Source: a bacterium (GTDB lineage Bacteria > UBA4055). Taken from it: a stretch of 64,000 nucleotides of DNA. The stretch covers positions 1 through 64,000 of the forward strand of contig JAKQBN010000049.1 in the NCBI GenBank assembly GCA_029559475.1, given 5' to 3'. Below the pieces are notes generated by a model. That model saw nothing but the letters and a program-made list of their open reading frames with translations, searched no databases and was not told where the DNA came from. Below, in pieces: positions 19,351-28,588 of the stretch. Numbering within the stretch: the first letter of the stretch is position 1; every line of letters starts with the position of its first letter. Both the position numbers and the translations under genes were made by a program.

Positions 19351-21912
19351 ATGTTAGACGCCGACATAAAAATACGAAAAATCATTCTAGCAGTAATCAT
19401 ACTGTCAGCTAATCTTTTTTCATCTGAGATCACGATCAAAGACGTTATGAATATTCTTGATACACAGGACAAAAAGATAGACGGAGTGATCTCGAATCTT
19501 CAGGTCGCACCTTTCAACAACGAGTTAATGAGCTTCGAAGTGACCAACGAAAATAAAGATCAGTCTGTAAAACTTTATCTGTTCAACGCGAGGACGAAAA
19601 ATGTTTATCAGGTCGAGTCCGCGAGTTATGCGGGGGTTTCTAGATCAAAAAAGAAATTCTATCCGAAAGACAGGGGAGCTCAGTGGCATCCTTTTAAAAA
19701 CTGGTTCCTTTTCTACGGTAACGGATTCAACAACAGGGATCAGCTTTATATCTGCAGGGTGGTAGTACCGGAACTGATCAATAATTTCGCTGTCAACGGC
19801 TACCGCATAAGGCTGAATGAGAACGCCAAGGAAGAAAAATCAAAATGTATCGATCCTGTTTTCGATATGACAGGCGACAATATCTATTTTGCCAGACAGG
19901 TACAGCTTCGCGATAAAAAAGCAAAATACGATAAAAGTTATAATATAGCAGTGATCAACGACGTTTTTAAATTCAGGGATTATAAATTTAAAGATGTCGA
20001 GTACAAAACACTTTTCGAAAAAAGATTCGATCAGGTTAAACCTCTATGTTCTCCTCAGGACAAGAATTTAATAGCTTACATATCTTTTAAAAATCAGGAA
20101 AAAAGAGGCGAGGATTATTATCCGGAATATTCTCTGAACATTTTCAATGCCTCAAATTCCGAGATAATTACAGTTGATAATATGGACGGCTACAAATATT
20201 ATCCCTATACCTGGAGTAATACCGGTAATTACATTTTCTATTTCAAAGCATTGAGCCTATTACGTACACCGCAAAATTTTATCGACGACAAGATCAATCA
20301 GGTAAATCTTCATTTCGCAAAGATCAAATCGTCTCCCTCAAAAGTTGAGGCTTTACTGCAGACTAATGCAAAGACAGACATTCTTGTGGAAGATGTTGTA
20401 GCTTACGATCATGCGCTGTCATTTATCAACGAGAACAATATTCTTGTTTCTAAATGGGATCCGTACGAAACAATATATATGGCGGATATAAATCTGTGGA
20501 GAAACTCTGATAAAAATTACTTGCAGAAAATAGAATTCAATAAAGAGTTCGACACATTATATCCGATTCTGACAGGTTCCGACCTGTTTTTTATCGGGAA
20601 CACATTTGTTAAAAACAATACTATATCTTCAATAAATCTTTCGTCAGTTCTTTTAAAACTTAGCGGAGGGGAAAAGCAGGATCAGCTTGCCGTCAAGGCG
20701 GAAATGGATTCGCAGGCATCTGACGACACCGTGATCGAAGAAGAGTTCTCTGAGGATGAAGAAGAATACGAAGAAGATACCGGCATAGTCGAAGTTATAC
20801 CGGACAAAAAAACGGAAACTAAGAAAACCGAGCCGGAAAAGCCGTCGAACGATAAAAAGATCGCCGAACTTGAAGAGAGTAAAAATAAACTTGGTTTAGA
20901 ACTCGCGAAGATAGACAAGCAGATATCAGATGAAACCATTAAAAAGGAAGCTCTCGAAAATGAAGTAAAAACATACACTGAAGAGTCGTCAAAACTGTTA
21001 GATAAGAAGAGCTCTCTTGCCGATAGAGTGATACAGCTTCAGGCTGAAAAATCTTCAACTTTGGAAAAAGATCTTAAAGTATCGGATCTGAAGAACAGAC
21101 TTGCTAAACTTGAAAGTGAAAAGCTCACATTACAGAACGAAATGCTTAAATTAGAGAACCTTGCTCTATCAGAAAAAAATACTTTAACACAGCTAGAAAC
21201 AAAAAGAAATGCTGATCAGGCGGAGAAATCGAAACTTGAGGGAAGTATAAGCAGCCTGAAAATAGAGCAGACGAAAACTTTACAAACAGAAAATAAAAAA
21301 GCAGGGTTCGAGCTGCAGCTTAAAGAACTGCAGGCGAAGATCAAAAACACCGATACTGAACTTGAATCCGTTCAGCAGGCGCTTACAATCGAACAGTCCC
21401 AGCTGAAAAACAATGAAAAACTTCTCTTAGATAAACAGAACGAAAAGAGCAGCCTTACAGCTTCGGTTGAAAAGCTAAAGAACGATAAGCTTTTAGCTGC
21501 AACGAAAGATAAAGATTCTCAGATAAAGGCAAGAGAAGCCGACCTTTCTGAGAACAGACAGAAACTGACCGGACTTGACGGGCAGATAGCAAAACTTACA
21601 AGTTCCAATGAGACCGAAAATAAAAATATCGCCGATCTGAGAAATGCGGTCGTAAAAAAGAACGAAGAGAAACTAGCGCTTCTGAATGCAGTTAATGATC
21701 TAAAAACTCAAAAAGCAGCTTCCTTAAAAGAACAGGTCGCTGCGAAGGAAGAACCTAAGAAAATTGAAGATAAAAAAGTTGTAAAAGCCGAAGAACCGGC
21801 TGAAGATGAATACGGCGATGAAGAAGAGTACGGTGATGATTCTGGATTTGACGAAGACGAAATATTCGAAGAAGTCGAAACCCGCTCTACCGGCAGAAGG
21901 GGAAGAAGATAA
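19351..21912 (+). CDS. TolB-like beta-propeller N-terminus fused to a long periplasmic coiled coil
   Basis: Propeller-like blades (QWHPFKNWFLFYGNGFNNRDQLYI, FDMTGDNIYFARQVQL, YYPYTWSNTGNYIFYFKAL), then about 300 aa of K/E/L-rich coiled coil and an acidic tail ending in RRGRR. Confidence 0.65.
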   Translation: MLDADIKIRKIILAVIILSANLFSSEITIKDVMNILDTQDKKIDGVISNLQVAPFNNELMSFEVTNENKDQSVKLYLFNARTKNVYQVESASYAGVSRSKKKFYPKDRGAQWHPFKNWFLFYGNGFNNRDQLYICRVVVPELINNFAVNGYRIRLNENAKEEKSKCIDPVFDMTGDNIYFARQVQLRDKKAKYDKSYNIAVINDVFKFRDYKFKDVEYKTLFEKRFDQVKPLCSPQDKNLIAYISFKNQEKRGEDYYPEYSLNIFNASNSEIITVDNMDGYKYYPYTWSNTGNYIFYFKALSLLRTPQNFIDDKINQVNLHFAKIKSSPSKVEALLQTNAKTDILVEDVVAYDHALSFINENNILVSKWDPYETIYMADINLWRNSDKNYLQKIEFNKEFDTLYPILTGSDLFFIGNTFVKNNTISSINLSSVLLKLSGGEKQDQLAVKAEMDSQASDDTVIEEEFSEDEEEYEEDTGIVEVIPDKKTETKKTEPEKPSNDKKIAELEESKNKLGLELAKIDKQISDETIKKEALENEVKTYTEESSKLLDKKSSLADRVIQLQAEKSSTLEKDLKVSDLKNRLAKLESEKLTLQNEMLKLENLALSEKNTLTQLETKRNADQAEKSKLEGSISSLKIEQTKTLQTENKKAGFELQLKELQAKIKNTDTELESVQQALTIEQSQLKNNEKLLLDKQNEKSSLTASVEKLKNDKLLAATKDKDSQIKAREADLSENRQKLTGLDGQIAKLTSSNETENKNIADLRNAVVKKNEEKLALLNAVNDLKTQKAASLKEQVAAKEEPKKIEDKKVVKAEEPAEDEYGDEEEYGDDSGFDEDEIFEEVETRSTGRRGRR

Positions 21913-22628
21913 TGAAAAAAAATCTTTTATTCGTTTCTGTTATTTCTACGGTACTAATATTTATATCTTGTACAAAAGAGCTGGAGATCGATAAGATCGG
22001 CTTTGAAAAAAGTTTCCAGATCGCCAAGAAAAAATTCAATGACGAGAAATTTCTAGATGCGCTGAACGATCTGAATTCCATTATTCTCAATTACGGAGGA
22101 GAGAACGGAATAGATTCTGCCCAGTATCTTATAGCAAGATCCCATTATATGCTGAAAGAATATTATTCAGCATCGTATGAATTTGAAAAGCTGGCTGACA
22201 ATTTTCCCGAGTCGCCTTTGATAGAAGACGCTTATTTTAATACTGCCGAATGCTACAGGGAGCTTTCCCCAGAATACGTACTTGATCAGAAAGAAACACT
22301 GACGGCGATCTCCAAATATCAGATCTATCTTGATCTATTTCCAAAAGGCAAGTATTTCAGCAGCTCCAACAACAGTATAAAAGATCTTCGAGAAAAACTG
22401 GCTCGGAAAACCTTTGACTCCGGAGTACTTTATTTAAAACTGGATCAGCCGAGAGCGGCAAAGGTATATTTCAACGAGATAATCGACAATTACTATGACA
22501 CTTCATTTTATATTCAGGCAGTAGAGAAAATCTCTCAGGCATACAGCGAAATGAAAGACGAATACAACTACAGACTGTATCTGTCGAAATATCAGGAATT
22601 AAAGAGCAAACAGGGCGATGAAGAATAA
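21912..22628 (+). CDS. bamD: BamD-like outer membrane assembly lipoprotein
   Basis: Lipobox LIFISC; TPR-like AYFNTAECYRELSPEYVLDQKETLTAISKYQIYLDLFPKGKY typical of YfiO/BamD. Confidence 0.85.
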   Translation: MKKNLLFVSVISTVLIFISCTKELEIDKIGFEKSFQIAKKKFNDEKFLDALNDLNSIILNYGGENGIDSAQYLIARSHYMLKEYYSASYEFEKLADNFPESPLIEDAYFNTAECYRELSPEYVLDQKETLTAISKYQIYLDLFPKGKYFSSSNNSIKDLREKLARKTFDSGVLYLKLDQPRAAKVYFNEIIDNYYDTSFYIQAVEKISQAYSEMKDEYNYRLYLSKYQELKSKQGDEE

Positions 22629-23202
22629 GATAGGATTATTCGGCGGCTCATTCGATCCAATACATTCAGCTCACCTTATTCTCGCATCCGTAATACAAAA
22701 TGAATTCGGCCTTGAAAAGATTTTTTTCATTCCCAACTATGTGTCACCGTTCAAAAAGGAAAAAGCCGTAACAGACATTTCTCACAGAATTGAAATGATA
22801 AGGCTCGCGATAGCCGGTAATAACAGTTTTTTTCTGTCGGATTTTGAAGCTGCTCAGAATAGACCTGTTTACACTTATGAAACACTCCAGCATTTCAGAT
22901 CCATATATCCGGATTCTTCAATTAGTCTAATAATCGGAGTTGATTCACTGCTCACCCTCAGAAACTGGAAAAATTCTAATTATATAATTTCAAATGCAGA
23001 GATAATTGTGGCCGGCAGAAACGGATCTGATCCGGAAAAAGTTTCCGGAATCAGTTATAAATTAAGCAGATTCTGTCCTGAAATAGGCATATCGTCAACT
23101 CTTATCAGAGAAATGGCTGCGAATAATTTAAATATTAAATATCTTGTAAATGACGATGTTCGGCATTATATTATTGAAAAAAAGCTTTACTGCAAAACTT
23201 AA
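22618..23202 (+). CDS. nadD: Nicotinate-nucleotide adenylyltransferase
   Basis: IGLFGGSFDPIHSAHLILA, IIGVDSLLTLRNWKN, ISSTLIRE. Confidence 0.95.
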   Translation: MKNKIGLFGGSFDPIHSAHLILASVIQNEFGLEKIFFIPNYVSPFKKEKAVTDISHRIEMIRLAIAGNNSFFLSDFEAAQNRPVYTYETLQHFRSIYPDSSISLIIGVDSLLTLRNWKNSNYIISNAEIIVAGRNGSDPEKVSGISYKLSRFCPEIGISSTLIREMAANNLNIKYLVNDDVRHYIIEKKLYCKT

Positions 23203-23218
23203 ATAGACTGGTATCAAT

Positions 23219-24598
23219 ATGAGTACAGAAGACAATAAAGCCTCACCGAGAAAAGACCTTTTAAATAACAGGGAAAATTCCAGCGGCGAGAGTATATACG
23301 GAAAATTCAGAAGCAGGATCCTCGATCAGGAACAGAAAGATATGATGGAGAAGGTCCAGCAGGGTGCCGAATCCGGATATGTTTTCGATTCAGCATCAGA
23401 AGACACTCTTTCTGGAGAGTACGTAAAAAAGATCGATAAAAAGGTGATCGTGCTTTACGTTGCGGTCTCTACAATAATACTGACTTCTATAATTCTTATT
23501 ATAATAAGTCTGATTCCAGAACCCGAAGACAAGTTCATAGAATATAAAAAGAAGATCGCCGAGGTTGAAAAATTAAATGTGGAAAAAAGTAAGATTATTA
23601 ATGAAATCGAAGGAATTGTATCTGAATTGAAAAAGAACGAGAAATATAAAGATATTCAGATAGCGCCTGAGGATGATAAACTTTTAACCGATAAATCCAT
23701 GCAGTTTTTGTCGGAGCAGGTTTCTAAAGAAAGCAATACAGGATTAAAATCAAAGATAAATACGATCATCAAAAGTGACGAAGAGATAAAAGCCCTTCAG
23801 ATGGATATTATTTCAAAGAACAAGGGGCTTGACGCTCCGGTAGTTATGACAAGGTCAAAAGGGCACGAGCAGATAGCATATGAATTTTTAACGATCAAGA
23901 AAGGGCTGAGCGACCCGGAGGCAAGGGAAGTTATCGAGAGCGTGAACGTGTTCGATTATACTTACGAAGGACTTTATGTCTGGAATTTTTATGAGAACGG
24001 ATTCTACGGTTCATTTATTACAAAAGGCGAAGCCGACAAGTCGCCTAATGAGATAAAAAAGCTTGCTCAGACAGCATTCCAGGAAAGAATACTTGATCTG
24101 GAAAAGGAGAAGACAGCTCTAAAGAACATTACGAAACAGCTTGAAACCGACCTTAAAACGTCTCAAGCTAAAGTCGAACAGCTTTTAAGCGAAAGGAATA
24201 AACTCGGTGAGCTCGACAGCAAGAACAGACAGCTGAAAGAGGAAGTCATCAAGAAAGAGGAAATGATAAGCGAGCTGAATTCTGTCAGGTATAAGCTTTT
24301 AGCATACAATTTTGCTATAGAAAGAGGGATAATTTCCGATTCCGTATGGGAAGGTGTGAAGATCGAAAAAGCCTCCGGCATCGATTACTCATCAAAAGTG
24401 GACTTTTCAGTAACTGACAATATAATCATCAGACCTAAACAATTCAGTCTTAATTCTTTCACAGAAATATATGTTCTGCCCAAGTCATTAGTGAATTCGG
24501 GGGATATAAAAGTTCTGAAAAAAGATCAGATCTGTAAAATAGAATTCGTTAATAAAGCTAATCTGATAAAGAAACAGATCCTGATAATTGCTAAATAA
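23219..24598 (+). CDS. Single-pass membrane protein with extended coiled coil, unknown function
   Basis: One TM (VIVLYVAVSTIILTSIILIIISLI) and long coiled-coil regions. Confidence 0.65.
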   Translation: MSTEDNKASPRKDLLNNRENSSGESIYGKFRSRILDQEQKDMMEKVQQGAESGYVFDSASEDTLSGEYVKKIDKKVIVLYVAVSTIILTSIILIIISLIPEPEDKFIEYKKKIAEVEKLNVEKSKIINEIEGIVSELKKNEKYKDIQIAPEDDKLLTDKSMQFLSEQVSKESNTGLKSKINTIIKSDEEIKALQMDIISKNKGLDAPVVMTRSKGHEQIAYEFLTIKKGLSDPEAREVIESVNVFDYTYEGLYVWNFYENGFYGSFITKGEADKSPNEIKKLAQTAFQERILDLEKEKTALKNITKQLETDLKTSQAKVEQLLSERNKLGELDSKNRQLKEEVIKKEEMISELNSVRYKLLAYNFAIERGIISDSVWEGVKIEKASGIDYSSKVDFSVTDNIIIRPKQFSLNSFTEIYVLPKSLVNSGDIKVLKKDQICKIEFVNKANLIKKQILIIAK

Positions 24599-24621
24599 AA
24601 TAATACCGGGTATTTTATTTA
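24592..24621 (+). terminator. Possible AT-rich terminator
   Basis: TAAATAAAATAATAC-CGG-GTATTTTATTTA imperfect inverted repeat. Confidence 0.4.
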
Positions 24622-24633
24622 GATAAATAAATC

Positions 24634-24662
24634 TTGACATAAAAGATAATAGTTTGTATCTT
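24634..24662 (+). promoter_or_regulatory. Candidate promoter: TTGACA-N17-TATCTT
   Basis: -35 at 24634-24639, -10 at 24657-24662, followed by RBS aaaGGGaaaaATG 24686. Confidence 0.65.
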
Positions 24663-24685
24663 AAATCAGTGAAGTAAAGGGAAAA

Positions 24686-25075
24686 ATGAAAAATTTTGCG
24701 CTTATTATAATACTTTCGGTGATCGGAGCAGCTTTTGCCTCGACTTCGATTATTAATCTCGGTGCGGAGTATTCGTCCGGTCTTGTCAAGATCGAATGGA
24801 AGAGCACTACAGAAACAAACGTAAAAGAATTCATTATCGAAAAGTCTTCAGACGGGACTACTTTCGGAAGAATGACTTCAGAAAATCCCAAGGGCAGTTC
24901 TTCAGATTATACTGTTTTTGATATGAGCCCTCATTCAAAACGCGCCGTCCTGTATTACAGGATCAAAGTTCTTGATTTTGACGGATCAGTACAAACATCT
25001 TCTGCTGTCAGCGTTAATGTTTCCACCGCCGGCATATCGGCTACATGGGGCAGCATTAAGGCCATGTTCAGATAA
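24686..25075 (+). CDS. Small secreted fibronectin-III-like protein
   Basis: Signal peptide; VKIEWKSTTETNVKEFIIEKSSDGTTFGRM...YYRIKVLDFDGSVQTSSAVSVNV. Confidence 0.7.
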   Translation: MKNFALIIILSVIGAAFASTSIINLGAEYSSGLVKIEWKSTTETNVKEFIIEKSSDGTTFGRMTSENPKGSSSDYTVFDMSPHSKRAVLYYRIKVLDFDGSVQTSSAVSVNVSTAGISATWGSIKAMFR

Positions 25076-25190
25076 TTTCCAACTAATTTATCTTATTATT
25101 ACTCTTGCTTATAAATGATTTTTTTTATAATTTTATGTAATTACTTAAGACTCTGTCTTCAAGTATTAATATACAACTAACGGAGTATGA

Positions 25191-26210
25191 TTGAGAGAAA
25201 CCATTCTAACAGGTACTGAATTAAACGAAGATAGGGAGATCGAGAATTCCCTTAGACCGCTGCGTTTTGAGGATTTTGTCGGACAGGAGAAATTAATTGA
25301 GAACCTTAAGGTCTTTGTGCAGTCGGCAAAACTCAGGAACGAAAGCCTTGACCACACTATTCTTCACGGACCTCCGGGTCTGGGTAAAACAACTCTGGCC
25401 CACCTTATAGCCAACGAGCTGGGCGTAGATATTAAAGTTACTTCAGGTCCGGTACTTGAAAAAGCCGCAGATCTGGCCGGCCTTCTGACAAATCTGAAGG
25501 ACAGGGATGTTATTTTTATTGATGAGATCCACAGGCTTTCCCCAGTAATAGAAGAATATTTGTATCCCGCGATGGAGGATTATACAATTGATATTATGCT
25601 CAGCAGCGGACCTTCCGCGAACAGCGTTCAGCTTCAGCTTCCGAGATTCACGCTGATAGGGGCGACGACCAGGGCCGGTAATCTTACTTCTCCGTTAAGA
25701 GCGCGTTTCGGCGTATCATGCAGAATGAATTATTATAATAATCATGACATTTACAGTATCTTAAACAGAAGTTCCAAGATCTTAAATATCGAGCTTGAAG
25801 AAGACGCGGCATCAGAAATGGCGAAGCGTTCGAGAGGAACACCCAGAATAGCGATCAGGCTTCTTAGAAGGATACGTGATTTCGCCTATGTAAAACATTC
25901 GGGAACCATTACAAGACCGATAGCAGTATCGGCGCTTGAATCGCTTGATATTGACGAAAAAGGTCTTGACGATATGGACAGAGCGATAATTCTCACAATG
26001 ATCGAAAAATTCAACGGGGGACCTGTAGGAATAAAGAATATTTCGGTGGCTGTCGGCGAAGAAAGCGACACGATCGAGGAAGTGTACGAGCCGTTTTTGA
26101 TCCAGGAAGGACTCATCCAGAGAACTCAGCGAGGGAGAATAGTTACCGAACTGGGTTACAGGCATTACGGAAAGACCTACACGGGCATAAGAGATAATCT
26201 GGGGTTATAA
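25191..26210 (+). CDS. ruvB: Holliday junction helicase RuvB (TTG start)
   Basis: LRPLRFEDFVGQEKLIENL, HGPPGLGKTTLAHLIANEL, FIDEIHRL, TLIGATTRAGNLTSPLRARFG. Confidence 0.97.
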   Translation: MRETILTGTELNEDREIENSLRPLRFEDFVGQEKLIENLKVFVQSAKLRNESLDHTILHGPPGLGKTTLAHLIANELGVDIKVTSGPVLEKAADLAGLLTNLKDRDVIFIDEIHRLSPVIEEYLYPAMEDYTIDIMLSSGPSANSVQLQLPRFTLIGATTRAGNLTSPLRARFGVSCRMNYYNNHDIYSILNRSSKILNIELEEDAASEMAKRSRGTPRIAIRLLRRIRDFAYVKHSGTITRPIAVSALESLDIDEKGLDDMDRAIILTMIEKFNGGPVGIKNISVAVGEESDTIEEVYEPFLIQEGLIQRTQRGRIVTELGYRHYGKTYTGIRDNLGL

Positions 26211-27238
26211 TGTACGAAGTATCCGATTATGATTTTATACTACCGAAAAACCTGATAGCGCAGAAACCTCTAGGTAAGCGAGAAGCATCCAGACTTTTGA
26301 TCCTGAACAGAGAAAACGGATCGTTAAGCACGGGCGGTTTTACAGATATTGAAAATTACATTCAAGAAGGTGACGTTGTAGTTCTGAATGTTACCAAAGT
26401 AATACCCGCAAGACTATTTGCGAAAAATCAAAATAAAGCAGAGATAGAGATCCTTTTACTTAAAGAGATCGAGGAGAACCTCTGGGAGATCATGATAAAA
26501 CCCGGCCGAAAGGTTAAGCTTAACGATACGCTTCTGCTTGAGAACGATGCAAAATGCAGAATTCAGAGTGTTACATCCTGCGGGAACAGAACAGCGATAT
26601 TCGAATGCGAATGCGATTTCTATGATTACATCGATAAATACGGAAAAGTGCCTCTTCCGCCTTATATTGAAAGAAAAGATACTGAAATGGACAGAAAAAG
26701 ATATCAGACCGTTTACGCTAAAGTGCCCGGCGCGGTTGCCGCACCTACAGCAGGGCTTCATTTTACTGAAAGAATATTAAAAAGGCTGAAAGATAAAGGC
26801 GTTGTTGTCTGCAGTATAGTCCTTCATGTAGGAGCCGGAACATTTAAGCCGATCAAAACAAGATCGATACTTGACCATAAAATGCACAGTGAATACTATG
26901 AGGTATCGAAAAAATCAGCAGATATTATCAACGACGCAAAAGAGAAGGGCGGGAGAATATTCGCGGTAGGTACCACTGCAGTAAGAACTCTTGAATCTGT
27001 AGCCGACGAGAGAGGTTTTATTAAACACGGTAAAGGCGAAACTGATATATTCATTTATCCCGGATACAGATTCAAAGCGGTTGATCATATGATCACGAAT
27101 TTCCATTTGCCTAAATCAACTCTGATCCTGCTTGTCTCTGCTTTCAGTTCAATCGAGATGATAAAAAGCGCTTATTCAAGAGCCATAAAGGAGGAGTTCA
27201 GATTCTTCAGTTATGGCGATGCAATGCTGATATTATAG
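26210..27238 (+). CDS. queA: S-adenosylmethionine:tRNA ribosyltransferase-isomerase
   Basis: YDFILPKNLIAQKPLGKREASRLL, PTAGLHFTERIL, LHVGAGTFKPIK, NFHLPKSTLILLVSAF. Confidence 0.96.
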   Translation: MYEVSDYDFILPKNLIAQKPLGKREASRLLILNRENGSLSTGGFTDIENYIQEGDVVVLNVTKVIPARLFAKNQNKAEIEILLLKEIEENLWEIMIKPGRKVKLNDTLLLENDAKCRIQSVTSCGNRTAIFECECDFYDYIDKYGKVPLPPYIERKDTEMDRKRYQTVYAKVPGAVAAPTAGLHFTERILKRLKDKGVVVCSIVLHVGAGTFKPIKTRSILDHKMHSEYYEVSKKSADIINDAKEKGGRIFAVGTTAVRTLESVADERGFIKHGKGETDIFIYPGYRFKAVDHMITNFHLPKSTLILLVSAFSSIEMIKSAYSRAIKEEFRFFSYGDAMLIL

Positions 27239-27270
27239 TAATAAATCTAATACATTAAGGGAGACTCAAG

Positions 27271-28563
27271 ATGATATGCCCGAACTGCAATACGATGAAT
27301 CCGAACTCGATAAAAAAATGTATTAAATGCGGAGCCAAACTTGAAAAGGATTCCGGAGGGGCGGCTCTGAAGCCGGCAGCGTCAACGGACGGTCCGATGC
27401 TCAAAGCAAAAGAAAAACCCGCTAAACAAGAACGGATGCAGATGCCTATGAACGCAGGCGGAGAACCGAAAAAAAGTTCAAAATTCATATTAATACTTCT
27501 GATTGTCATAATTGCAGCCGCGCTATTATATTTTTTTAAAGATAAGCTATTAACTACGCTGGGACAAAATGATTATAAAGCGGATTCGATCAGGATCGCT
27601 GATTCTATCTGGACAGCTGATTCGATAAGAGTCGCCGATTCTTTGAAGATAGCTGATTCTCTCAGAATAGTCGATTCTCTCAGACAGGCGGCAATTCAGG
27701 ATTCAATAGTTCTTTTGTATAAAGGAAAGAAACGTACTGCTCAGGATACTACAGTATATAAAACGCTTTCCGATGCGGAGAAGGCTCAATTGGGCAAGAA
27801 AAAGAAATCATATAACGAAAAATTCTATTATGCAAAAGATAACAAGAAGATGATTCTCATTAAGGGGCATACTTTTACGATGGGTACGAATAAGGGTACA
27901 TCTGCAAATCTTAAAGCGTCGCCGGAAACATCTTTAGATCTAGAAAATCCAGCGCACTCGGTTAGAGTAAAAGACTTTTATTTGGATGAGACTGAAGTAA
28001 CTAACGGTCAGTTTAAGAAATTTCTCGAAGAAACCAAATACAAACCTATCGGAAGTTTGTCGCATTTCAGGGACAGACGCTTCAATCACGACGACATGCC
28101 TGTAGTCGATGTTGATTACTATGATGCGGTAGAATACGCAAAATGGGCTGGTAAAAGGCTACCTTTTGAAAGAGAATGGGAATGCGCGGCAAAAGACAGC
28201 CATGATTATGAATACCCGACCGGTAACGATATGACCGAAAGCCAGGCCAGATTCGGAATGAACATCAAAGAAGGTTTTCCGAGAACGGTAAAAAGCTACA
28301 GGCCTAATCATTTCGGGATCTACGACCTCGCAGGGAACGTAAGTGAATGGGTCCACGGCGTCATATCACAGTATCCCGGGAATAAAACTCCTTCAAAATA
28401 TTATGGTTCAGCTAGAGTTCCGAGAGGCGGATCGTGGATGAGCCCGAAAGAGGACTGCAAGACCTACAGGCGTGCTATCCTTGATATTTCAAAATCGATG
28501 GGGAATATCGGATTCCGTTGCGCTATCGGAAGGGATGAGGTCATTGAACTTCAGAATAAATAA
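27271..28563 (+). CDS. Zinc-ribbon membrane protein with formylglycine-generating-enzyme (SUMF1)-like domain
   Basis: N-terminal CPNCNTMNPNSIKKCIKCG, one TM, ADSIRI repeats, C-terminal FTMGTNKG...YLDETEVTNGQFKKFLEE...NVSEWVHG...RGGSWMSPKEDCKTYRRA...GFRCA. Confidence 0.85.
   Translation: MICPNCNTMNPNSIKKCIKCGAKLEKDSGGAALKPAASTDGPMLKAKEKPAKQERMQMPMNAGGEPKKSSKFILILLIVIIAAALLYFFKDKLLTTLGQNDYKADSIRIADSIWTADSIRVADSLKIADSLRIVDSLRQAAIQDSIVLLYKGKKRTAQDTTVYKTLSDAEKAQLGKKKKSYNEKFYYAKDNKKMILIKGHTFTMGTNKGTSANLKASPETSLDLENPAHSVRVKDFYLDETEVTNGQFKKFLEETKYKPIGSLSHFRDRRFNHDDMPVVDVDYYDAVEYAKWAGKRLPFEREWECAAKDSHDYEYPTGNDMTESQARFGMNIKEGFPRTVKSYRPNHFGIYDLAGNVSEWVHGVISQYPGNKTPSKYYGSARVPRGGSWMSPKEDCKTYRRAILDISKSMGNIGFRCAIGRDEVIELQNK
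27580..27687 (+). repeat. Six in-frame 18-bp repeat units encoding (A/V)DS(I/L)xx
   Basis: GAT-TC[G/T] recurs every 18 bp: ADSIRI ADSIWT ADSIRV ADSLKI ADSLRI VDSLRQ. Confidence 0.88.
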
Positions 28564-28588
28564 TATATAAACTTTTTCGGGTAGAAAT

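Noticed and set aside
18927-19472. 181-aa minus-strand ORF
   Set aside because: Antisense to the end of surA and the start of the propeller gene; Phe/Ile-rich shadow ORF.
25105-25131. TTGCTT...TATAAT as the ruvB promoter
   Set aside because: Spacing is only 15 bp within a T-rich run, unlike the uniform 17 bp elsewhere, so it was not called.
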